Of a stretch of DNA of 64,000 bases, positions 56,268 to 64,000 are shown piece by piece. Where the stretch lies: assembly GCA_002102555.1 (NCBI GenBank), contig MCFL01000001.1, positions 1,054,001 through 1,118,000 on the forward strand, in the 5' to 3' direction. Made by a program: the position numbers and the translations under genes. The notes below the pieces were generated by a model. It was given only the letters and a program-made list of their open reading frames with translations. It ran no database searches and was not told the origin of the DNA. The first letter of the stretch is position 1, and each line of letters starts with the position of its first letter. The stretch is from Catenaria anguillulae PL171. Lineage: Eukaryota > Blastocladiomycota > Blastocladiomycetes > Blastocladiales > Catenariaceae.

Positions 56268-56627
56268 GGACGCTGACTGCGAGAGAGAGAGAGAGAATGT
56301 GCTGAGGTAATCCCAATGTTAATATACTTGGTGACGATCAGGGACGATCGCGTTCCGCTGAGGGCCGACAGACTCGGTCTGACTCGAGAGAGCGCCACCA
56401 CAAAGGTTCAAGGAGAGAAAAGGTACATTCACTGAGTGTATTTATGGAATGGGAAATGAGCAAGTACACAATGAAAGGCGAGTGAGGAGGAAAACACAGC
56501 CTCAAGATCAACATCATGGGTAGGTAGATTGGTCACAACAACAGTGTGCGGCGTGCAAAAGTGAAAAAGTCAACGAGTGTGTACGAAAAACAAGTGCGAT
56601 TGGGGAGCCTTCAAAACCCAAGAAAAT
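56268..56627. other. Intergenic with short AG repeat
   Basis: About 360 bp upstream of the reductase and downstream of the WSC gene, both on the minus strand. An AG dinucleotide run (gagagagagagagaga) lies at 56280-56295. No gene is seen. Confidence 0.5.
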
Positions 56628-58055
56628 CTACATTGGCGGACCCTGCCCACCACCGGCCTGCGGCAGCCCGCTCCCGTTCGCTGACACCCTCCTTGGCAGC
56701 GACCCAGGCGAATTCATCTTACTACTGCGCCGCTCGTTCACCTGCAACGCCGCGACCGGATCCAGCCCCGAGGGAGGAGCAGGAGGCACTTGTGGCATCT
56801 GCTGTTGCTGCCCAGGCAACCTCACGGGTCTCGATCCCTGATTCTCGCCTGCTGGTTCTGGCTCCCGACCCATTGTCTCCGGTGGCAGCTCAACGACCCC
56901 TTGCGCATCCACCTCAGGGACAAGCGCAACAACTGGGAACACACCTTCAGGTGCACCTTGGCGGTGCATCGACGTGACACGTCCGAGCGCCCATCCATCG
57001 TCGTACACTTCAAGCAGCACGACGCCTTCACCGACAACAAGAGCAAGCTCGTCATCCAACGTCGGCTGGTAGCCGCGACACACAAGGTATTGACGAGTTG
57101 GATCGGCATGTACGCCGTAAGCCAAGACTTCGTCTGTCGGAACAACGGGCAAGGTTGATTGGTCAATCGGAGTTCCGACGGGAACAGCTGACGTGGGTAC
57201 GGGCGGAGACGTGGCAAGCATGGCTGGGGAGACATGCATCGGGTATGCCGATGGAGGTGGGGCGAGGAATTGCGTGACTGGTGGCGACGTCGATTCGACT
57301 GTGTTGGTTGTTGCTGCTGACCGTGCAAATGGGACCATGACAACACCGTTATCGGACGGCATTGGTGGTGCAGCTGTCGGAATGATGGCCGTTGATTCAA
57401 TCTTTGATGGTCCCAAAGAATTCAGGTGATGCGATGCGGGGGTTACGGCCGTCGGAGGCGGCAGCGACTGCGAGGGTGCCGTAGTGAGCGAGTTTGAGCG
57501 CAAGACTTGTTTGCCAAGTTCGTGGTTGCGTCTGCGTTGACGAAAGTACATGGCACCCAGGAGTGCGACAACCAAGACAAGAACGGATACGGTGGAGATG
57601 ACGGCAACATTGCTGGAGCCGGAGGACGAGTCGGCCGAGCCATTTGGGTCTGTTTGGGCGCCATCGTTCCTGGAACCCGAATTGGTTGGCTTTGGGCCGC
57701 TGGCCGAGGTCCGTGACGGCGCTGTGGACGATGACGATGCGGATGCCGGGTCGGATAAGGAATACAAGAGCACGCCCGGTGAGTTGCGGCCACCGCAATC
57801 GCTGTCCCTCAACTTTGCAATCGTCCGGTCCATGGCCGGTGCACAGGCGCACTCGTTGGCAGCCTCCTTGATGGTGAAGAAGTTGAATGACAGCGACGGG
57901 TTGCCATTCTGTGGGTCGCGGCGCAAGGCAGTCTGCTGGTCGAGGCAGAGCTTTTCGCAGTCTCTGGGCGGCATTTGGGACCCGGTGCCCGATGCCGATG
58001 CCCCAGACGTGAGCAAAACGGTCGGCGGATAGCACCCAAGGAGTGTGTTGGGCAT
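56628..58055 (-). CDS. WSC-domain / transmembrane / SH3 surface sensor (475 aa, 5' end uncertain)
   Basis: The frame starts MPNTLLGCYPPTVLLTSG. This is already inside a WSC domain, with CEKLCLDQQ, FNFFTIKEAANECACA and CGGRNSPGVLLYSL and its conserved cysteines. A signal-peptide exon is therefore probably missing upstream. A Ser/Thr stalk precedes one membrane helix (VAVISTVSVLVLVVALLGAM) and a basic stop-transfer RQRRR. A long disordered cytosolic region leads to an SH3 domain (YQPTLDDELALVVGEGVVLLEV, DDGWALGRV, GVFPVVALVPE). This architecture fits a cell-wall or carbohydrate sensor that signals through SH3 contacts. Confidence 0.8.
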   Translation of the reverse strand: MPNTLLGCYPPTVLLTSGASASGTGSQMPPRDCEKLCLDQQTALRRDPQNGNPSLSFNFFTIKEAANECACAPAMDRTIAKLRDSDCGGRNSPGVLLYSLSDPASASSSSTAPSRTSASGPKPTNSGSRNDGAQTDPNGSADSSSGSSNVAVISTVSVLVLVVALLGAMYFRQRRRNHELGKQVLRSNSLTTAPSQSLPPPTAVTPASHHLNSLGPSKIESTAIIPTAAPPMPSDNGVVMVPFARSAATTNTVESTSPPVTQFLAPPPSAYPMHVSPAMLATSPPVPTSAVPVGTPIDQSTLPVVPTDEVLAYGVHADPTRQYLVCRGYQPTLDDELALVVGEGVVLLEVYDDGWALGRVTSMHRQGAPEGVFPVVALVPEVDAQGVVELPPETMGREPEPAGENQGSRPVRLPGQQQQMPQVPPAPPSGLDPVAALQVNERRSSKMNSPGSLPRRVSANGSGLPQAGGGQGPPM

Positions 58056-58846
58056 GATGGAATGTGGCCTGGTCCGGGACGATACGGTAGCGGAGACGGT
58101 TACGGGAGCGAATGCGTTACCAGCGCTTTAGGTTTGTAGCATGGCAATGGCAGTGACGGATTGATGTGTGCTTCAGAGAGACAGTTGCAGAGGTTAGAGG
58201 CCTAGGTTCAAGTTGGTGAGATGAAATCAGAGAGAGCGGTGGCTTTTCCGCACTTTCAAGTTGAAGATGGCTGGGCACTTTCTTCTCGATCGGCGTCCCT
58301 GGATTCCCCAGCCCACCCACACTGTCGTGCGTGCATCCCAACCGACTTGCCCCGACTTTGACTTGCTTCACGGTATGTACCCTCATTCTGTGCACATGTC
58401 GGCACACGCCGCCAACCCGCAGAGGCCCATTTTGTGCATCCCATAACAGAGTCCGCAGTGCAATGCTTCGCAGCTTCATACGGTCACGTTCGGCGCAGTA
58501 ATGAAGCCCGATTCGACGCGTCGGTTGCTGAATCTTGGCTCCATTTTTTTCGACGGTCGTCCTGTCCAGTCCAGGCAAGCCCAGCAAAGCCCCGTCCACT
58601 CAGCCTGGGCCAGCCATTCACCTGCGCTTAACATGCCTTAGAACTCCTCCTGAAAAATGCTCACTCGATGGCAAAGATCATAGGTTCTCTGACAAGGCGA
58701 CTGCGATTCAATTTATGCATGTGGACAACAAGTGCATATCGTGACCGACCTCATCAATGCCGTCTTCCCGCAAACACGACACTATTAATTCTTTGAGAAC
58801 AGAAAGAGGAACGAGAACGAAACATTACCATAGCCAATGACATCGT
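58056..58846. other. Intergenic, may hold the signal-peptide exon of the WSC gene
   Basis: About 790 bp. No clear exon was found, though an upstream exon of the WSC gene is expected here or within the first 400 bp. Confidence 0.4.
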
Positions 58847-60474
58847 TCACAGCCCCAGTCCCGTCGGTACCTTCCACTCAATCGGCCGCAGCAGCAGCTG
58901 GCGAACGCGTTCTGCCACCTGCTTCACCTCGTCCGCTGCACCCATTGCCGCCACGCCATCCAGTACTTCCACGTCTTGCAAGATTGCGCTTTTCTTTGCA
59001 GCTGCGCTTCCAGACTTGGTACCCGCCGTGGCCGCCGCAGCGTGTTCAAAGAATGGGTGAATCGGGTAGGTAAACACAGTTTTGACCGCGTCAGATTCAG
59101 GGGTGGTATTGGACGCTGGCGAGCTTGGGAGCAACAGAACGCGTGAAGGCGCAAGATGTATGGAGATGGCTTGAAGAAGGCCGGGGGTCCACGTATCACA
59201 GGTCAGGATCCAGCCTTGTGTTGTGCAGTCCGGTTGCGAGGTGCGAGTCACGAGCATGGAGATGAGTTCATCGTCGTTCACTGCAAGGAATTCATGTCAG
59301 GAGTGGTCGGTTTGTGAGTGAGGTAGAACGACAGAGCGAGCATTTGCGAAAAGAAAGCATACGAGTCTCTTGGCCCTTGAGAACTTGCAAATACTTTTCG
59401 GCATTTGGACCGCGGCGACTGATTTCTTCCGTGTAAACCCTTCTTGGCGAAACTGCGCAAGCACAATAACCATTTCACCAGTGTTAATCGTAATCACTCG
59501 CCTCGAGGATCGCGCAAGTGGTAAGAAGTACCGTAGACCAGGTGCGGACCACTCTCCTCCAACACCTGTCCGACCTTTTCCTTGACTTGTGCACTCCCCC
59601 CAACAAGCACGATCCGGTGAAACCCGTTCCCACCGCCAACCAACCCACCTCCAGAGGCCCGCCTCACCTGCAGTGCCCTGACCACCTGTGCCACAACTTC
59701 TGGGGCTGCACAGCTCGCGTCTCTCGGTACGTCGAGCTTGACATGGGCCTTGAGCACATCCAGAATCCCCGGCAAATGCCGGCGGTACACGCCCAACCGA
59801 TCCATGACATTGGCCTCGGACAAGCTCGTCTTGTGGATCAACCTGGCCCTCACCTCCGCACTCATGCCCGCCTCGCCCTTGCGCAAATCATACTCTGTGT
59901 TTGTGACCGGGTCCACGTAAATCTGTGCGTTGCGATCCAACAAGTCTCGGTCGTTCATTTCAAGCACAAACACGTGTGACGGAAGCACCCCGCGGCGCTG
60001 TAGGCCAATTGCCTGCTCCCTCGTGCGCGGAAACCCTTCAAGCACCCAGCCGCGGTCGGCCACGTCGGGCTGGCCCAGGCGCATCATGACAAGTTCGATC
60101 ATGACGCGGTCGGGCACCAGCTGGTTTTTCGCGAGCGCGGGGAGGGCTTGCACGCCGAGCGTGGATTTGCGCTCAATAGCCACCTTCAAAAGTGACGACG
60201 CAGAGATGTACACGGCATTTGTGGCGGACGCAAGCGATTTGCACAGGTCAGAGTCGTCGGCAGTCGGCGGGGCGAGCACGCAAATGGCTGGCAGCGGGCG
60301 CTTTTCGAGTTCGGTTGCGAGCCAGGGAAGCGGATCATCAGGCTTGGCGACCACGAGGCGTTTGACAAGGTCGTGTATGAGCGTGGAGAGGTCGTGTTGG
60401 TCGGCATATTGGGCAAATTTGCCCAGCGACGATTGGGTCACGGATTCGAGCAGGTTGACGTCGGTGGCGTTCAT
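58847..60474 (-). CDS. AK8: Adenylate kinase 8-like protein with two degenerate kinase domains (492 aa)
   Basis: Exons 60474-59532, 59496-59395 and 59280-58847 join in phase to 492 aa; human AK8 is 479. The N-terminal helices (LGKFAQYADQHDLSTLIHDL) and first kinase domain (ICVLAPPTADDSDL, LVPDRVMIELVMMRL, GWVLEGFPRTREQAIGLQRRG) follow AK8 order. The second domain starts HRIVLVGGSAQVKEKVG and has SMLVTRTSQPDCTTQGWIL. Neither P-loop keeps the GK(S/T) triad, so activity is doubtful. AK8 is an axoneme-associated protein in ciliated organisms, which supports a flagellated fungus. Intron 2 is only 35 nt and was inferred from phase and family continuity. Confidence 0.84.
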
Positions 60475-61074
60475 TGGATTGCGTAATGCTGTGAGGTCTA
60501 GGACGGGGGGGGGGGATGAATTGCATGAATGCTGGACCAGTATCATTCGATTCTCCCACAGTCACTCAAGTCAGCCTACAGGCGATACCGTGGCATCGTG
60601 GGAACGCTGTACAGACCTGGGCCGTCGATCAAACTTATCTGAGCTTCCCTCTACCTTCAGACATTTCAGGAATCGCGCGTCACGTAGCTTTTCGAGCAGA
60701 AATCAAAGAACTCACGGTTACTCATAGTCGCATCCAGATCTGCCTCATCGTTTCAAATCATGTGCAACAATGCGCGCGGCAACTCGCGCGCATTGCGTTC
60801 CTGCTCACTCCCTGCTGGCAGGTGACGAAGTGGACCAATGAATGCGAATGCCGGATGTGAGAGCGATATTGAGTCGCCGCTGGTGTTCTTCAGCAGCCGC
60901 GAAGCCCCGTCCTGTATGCACCCATGTAACTCAGGTGGAGAATGACTTGTCCAGAATTTATCGAAACAGCTAGGCCAAGACAAAAACAGTCTCTCTTCCC
61001 ATTGACGACTATTGCTCTCCCACGATCTTGAGCCTTTGCCGGCTAGGTCCGGCCACATTGCTCTGCTCCGGAAA
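60475..61074. other. Intergenic with poly(G) run
   Basis: About 600 bp. A run of 11 G lies at 60505-60515, 30 bp upstream of the AK8 start. No gene is recognised. Confidence 0.45.
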
Positions 61075-61482
61075 TCAATGTTGCTTTACCTTTCCATTGC
61101 CTTGAATCACCTTACTCTCATACCCTGCCACGAGTAAATCCATAGTGACTGTCAGAAAACGAATCTCACACCTCCGATTGATCCACATACCCATCAACGC
61201 CCCCGCTCCGCCGGCGATAATCAACGCAGCCCATCCATAGCCCGAGTACTTGTTGATCAGCGCAAGTTGCTGCGGAGTCAGCCGCGGCAACCGAAAGTAG
61301 AAAGGACTCGAGGACGCATTCGTTGGCGGTTGATGCGGGTACGGGTTCTTGTTGTACGGATCAAAGACGCGCGGGCGCTGGTGGGGGCCGTGTGGCGTTG
61401 GGTTGGTCGGATTGGTGGGAGAGGGGGCGGCAGCGGAAGGGTTTGTTGCTGAGGGTGGGGTTGGCTTCTGGTCAGATGACAT
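61075..61482 (-). CDS. Small single-span membrane protein (135 aa)
   Basis: The ATG at 61482 opens a Pro/Asn/Thr-rich leader of about 60 residues. FYFRLPRLTPQQLALINKY then precedes one Gly/Ala-rich membrane helix (GWAALIIAGGAGALMGMWI) and a basic NRR. The rest may be coding or may be an intron starting at the GTGTGAG after NRR, which would shorten the protein. The arrangement suits a small organelle membrane protein. Family not recognised. Confidence 0.5.
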   Translation of the reverse strand: MSSDQKPTPPSATNPSAAAPSPTNPTNPTPHGPHQRPRVFDPYNKNPYPHQPPTNASSSPFYFRLPRLTPQQLALINKYSGYGWAALIIAGGAGALMGMWINRRCEIRFLTVTMDLLVAGYESKVIQGNGKVKQH

Positions 61483-61794
61483 GGTGATGGTAGTGTAACA
61501 ATTATGTGTTTCATGCCGCTGTGGCGGCTCCACCAACTTGCTTCACACGTCTCAACCTAAACTTGAGCCAGCGGTGTGAGACAAGGCCGGCTCTTCTGCA
61601 TCATACATCAATCAGTTTTATCATATATCAAAGATTCAGCCGTCCTGAAATGATTCACTTCGTTGTGCGCACGGCCGCCAATCTGTCCACACCAGCCTCC
61701 TATTCCCCAACTCGTTTCGCACCATCAGCTACCTGTCGAGTAACGACCTCAGAACGCACACAAACTCGACCGTCTCCCGGACCACTATTGGCGC
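61483..61794. other. Intergenic, no gene recognised
   Basis: About 310 bp with only short frames on both strands. Confidence 0.4.
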
Positions 61795-62276
61795 TCAAGC
61801 AATTATGTCCACTACATCCTTGACGGCCGCAGCTTCCCGTCCATGTTCCGTCCCCACTTTGAGCGCGTTCTCAATCCTTTGCCCAATCAATCGCGCGTTG
61901 GCCACCAGCTCAGTGTTTGAAAACCACGGCCACGCCCACGACGGCACGGGCCGGTTCCAGTCAACGCACGACTGAAGAAACAAAGCGTCTACCGACCTGA
62001 TTTGGTCGACGAGAAAGTGGCAATTGTCCACCATGGGATCCACGCGGTGAGCAAATGGCGCCGCGGTGCCAACGGCGCGCGTGACGAGGTGACCACTGGC
62101 CAAGACCGGCCAGGTGTCTGGTCGAGTTGCTGGAAATGGAGCAGGTTGGAGCGGTGGTCAAAGACGTGACGAATCAAGCTGTGCTGTGGGCGGTAACGAT
62201 TTTTGTCTATAGATTTGGCGAAGCTGATGTAGTCCTGGTGGTCAAAGGACAAGCCAAGAGTGGAAGATGCGGCCAT
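61795..62276 (-). pseudogene. Unrecognised coding fragment, apparently frameshifted
   Basis: An ATG at 62276 opens MAASSTLGLSFDHQDYISFA followed by SLIRHVFDHRSNLLHFQQL. Near 62105 the protein-like sequence moves to another frame (GHLVTRAVGTAAPFAHRVDP, then WFSNTELVANARLIGQRI) and runs to 61795. The two pieces are adjacent with no room for a normal intron, so a small indel is likely. No family is recognised. Confidence 0.4.
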
Positions 62277-62651
62277 AATCCCATGAAGGTTGGTTCTGGC
62301 CTGCTGATAACAGAATGTTCGTGAGCGAATCGGAATTGAGCTTTTTGCAGAGCGACTAAAAAATGTTGTTCCGTCATCAGTCAGAAGCCCAGCAAGCGCT
62401 GACGTTGAATGGGGTGAGCTGCTACAGATGGTGAATCCTAAAAGACCGGAAAAGCACAAAATTCAGCGTGCGGACTTGGATTCACGGTCACTGCCAAGCA
62501 ATGGTCGTGTGAGTGCCCAAACGTCTAGTAGCATCTCAGTCGGCAGCAGGCCGTACGCCGTGGCCGCATCAACCCCCATCATTCAGGTGTCTATCGCAAC
62601 TGAATGACATACTGACATTCTACCCTCCCCCTTGGCGGTCGCATTCTATTC
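62277..62651. other. Intergenic, no gene recognised
   Basis: About 375 bp between the frameshifted fragment and the 3' end of the edge gene. Nothing coding is seen. Confidence 0.4.
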
Positions 62652-64000
62652 TCACGGTCCATGCTCATGGAACACCTTTCCCCAATCCCATCCACACTCC
62701 TTCAACCCCGCCGCCACCACCCGCGAAGTCGCATTCAACGACTTTATCGCGCTGAGAAACGGGTAGCTCTCGCGAATGTGCTCGGGCAACACACCCAAGA
62801 TGGCCACAACCGCCTGCTTGTCCCCGCCCTCGCCCGCACGCCGGAGCGCAGAAACGGCATGGTGGAACTTGAGCCTGGGCCCGAGGGCTGCAATCGTGTG
62901 GGTCGAAAACAAAAGCCATACCCACACACACGTGTCTTTACTCCAGCACACGTGTTCCTTGGCGAACGCGGGGTCGAGCGAGTGGATTTGGTCAAACAGG
63001 AAGCGCGCCATGGCTTGGTCCAGTCCGGTGGATATGGTGGTGATGGACCGAATGGCAGCTTGAAATCCAGTGCTGATGGAAGGGACCAGGTTGACATTGA
63101 ATACCGAGTTGGGTTGTGGTACAGGCGGTTCTTGACCGGCAAGTGCGCTGCTGACAATGGTCATGATGTTTGGCACAATGCTGGTTTGTGCTTCGAGATG
63201 CTGGCACTCGTGACGAGGGTGAAGGATCAAGTATGACAAGTACACAGCGACCGCACACAAGGCACTTTGCACAGACAGGCTTGGATCGGTCAGCACGTAC
63301 GGCTCACGTGCCACATGTTGCCGATAGATGACATGGAACAAAGCCTTTCCGAGCAATCGGGCACGCTCCATGTTGGGTCGGTTGGCCTCGTGGAGGTCGA
63401 CTTGGTCGGGGAACCGGTTGAGCCAAGCGACTGCAAACCGAGCAAGATCCAAGGGGGTGTGAAGCTGTGCGTCGAAGAGAAGAATTGCGAGCAAAGCTGT
63501 CGATAGCGAGCCAGAAACATCAATGACAAACTCGGTGGGACAGATGCCTGCGTCAATGACGTGGTTCAAGAGCGTCGTCGCGACCCGACGAGCGGTCGAG
63601 TCCACAGCATCGGGTGTGTAAAGCAGTAGCGCTGCAAACATAATACGCCAAGTTAGCATCAAAAACAGTGGGAAATCGGCGGGATCGATGCGCACCAGCT
63701 CGAATCATGTCATGCAGCGACTCTTTGCTCGCCTGATGCTGGATCATGACCCAAGCTTGACGATCCGTGTCTGAGGCAAGGCATGCGTTCCACATCAACC
63801 GACCCATTCCAAATGAGTCCAGAAGGTCATGCTCGGTGGCAGCCGCAAGCAGTTGATTCTGCGCGTCCACCGACATGTCGGCGTTGCTGGCCATCCACTT
63901 GACAATCTTTTGCCCAAGGTAGTAGCGGCTGTGCGGGCGATCGGCCAGTTGTGCGAGCTTGGGCACATCGAACTTGAAAAACAGCTCAAGAAACACGCTG
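62652..64000 (-). CDS. Uncharacterised family protein, member B (partial, cut by window edge)
   Basis: Exons 64000-63696 (incomplete 5') and 63631-62652 join in phase 1. The visible 428 residues are a paralogue of the 16210-18106 protein: FFKFDVPKLAQL, MIRA spliced to ALLLYTPDAVDS, then FDQIHSLDPAFAKEHVCWS and ILGVLPEHIRESYPF. The intron (64 nt) occupies the same site and phase as in member A. The N-terminus, where an F-box-like segment would be expected, lies outside the window. No domain is recognised in the visible part. Confidence 0.72.

Noticed and set aside
1-64000. CRISPR array or bacterial operons
   Set aside because: There are no regularly spaced direct repeats, and the genes are intron-containing and eukaryotic.

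Overview
The window reads as nuclear DNA of a zoosporic (flagellated) early-diverging fungus, most like Blastocladiomycota or chytrids. That placement is inferred from gene content, not from a database match. Fungal or housekeeping genes are dense on both strands: Sla2/End4, Serinc/Tms1, RhoGDI, His6, Ddi1, Emg1, eIF3g, Ofd1/Tpa1, SdhAF2 and Ecm4-type glutathionyl-hydroquinone reductase. Beside them are cilium-type genes (adenylate kinase 8, a possible TEX47-like protein) and a class C (GABA-B-like) GPCR, which suit a flagellated fungus and not a yeast or mushroom. Introns are short GT-AG introns, mostly 35-120 nt, with GTACGT/GTATGT donors. The exon coordinates below were worked out by hand from splice signals, reading phase and family conservation.

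Layout. 0-12 kb: a secreted App1-like (DUF2183) protein, a low-complexity protein, a multi-BRCT protein, and the endocytic adaptor Sla2. 12.2-16 kb: a mobile-element island with a gag-like pseudogene broken by one in-frame TAA and an intron-containing CACTA/Tnp2-type transposase. 15.7-18.1 kb: first member of an uncharacterised F-box-like family; a second member runs off the right edge at 64 kb. 18.3-29.6 kb: SdhAF2, Serinc, RhoGDI (7 exons), a decayed gamma-COP fragment, small hypothetical genes, and Ofd1/Tpa1. 31.7-35.2 kb: a many-exon class C GPCR with a PH-like tail. 35.4-37.8 kb: the TEX47-like gene and His6.

38-45.4 kb is the most interesting stretch. A nine-exon Plavaka-type (CACTA superfamily) transposase is completely open. 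Next to it, on the other strand, is an unknown four-exon gene. Both lie between two clusters of AATCGC/GCGATT hexamers that share a GTGATTGCTCGYCATT motif. I propose one ~7.3-kb transposon with a transposase and a second or passenger gene; its terminal inverted repeats were not found.

46-64 kb: eIF3g and Ddi1 (divergent), Emg1, a broken F-box-like gene, a polytopic membrane protein, an Arf-like GTPase with altered catalytic residues, an Ecm4-type reductase whose Cys-Pro-Trp active site sits alone on a 9-nt microexon, a WSC-TM-SH3 surface sensor, AK8 with degenerate P-loops, small unknowns, and the truncated second F-box-like family member. No rRNA, tRNA or CRISPR array was recognised.
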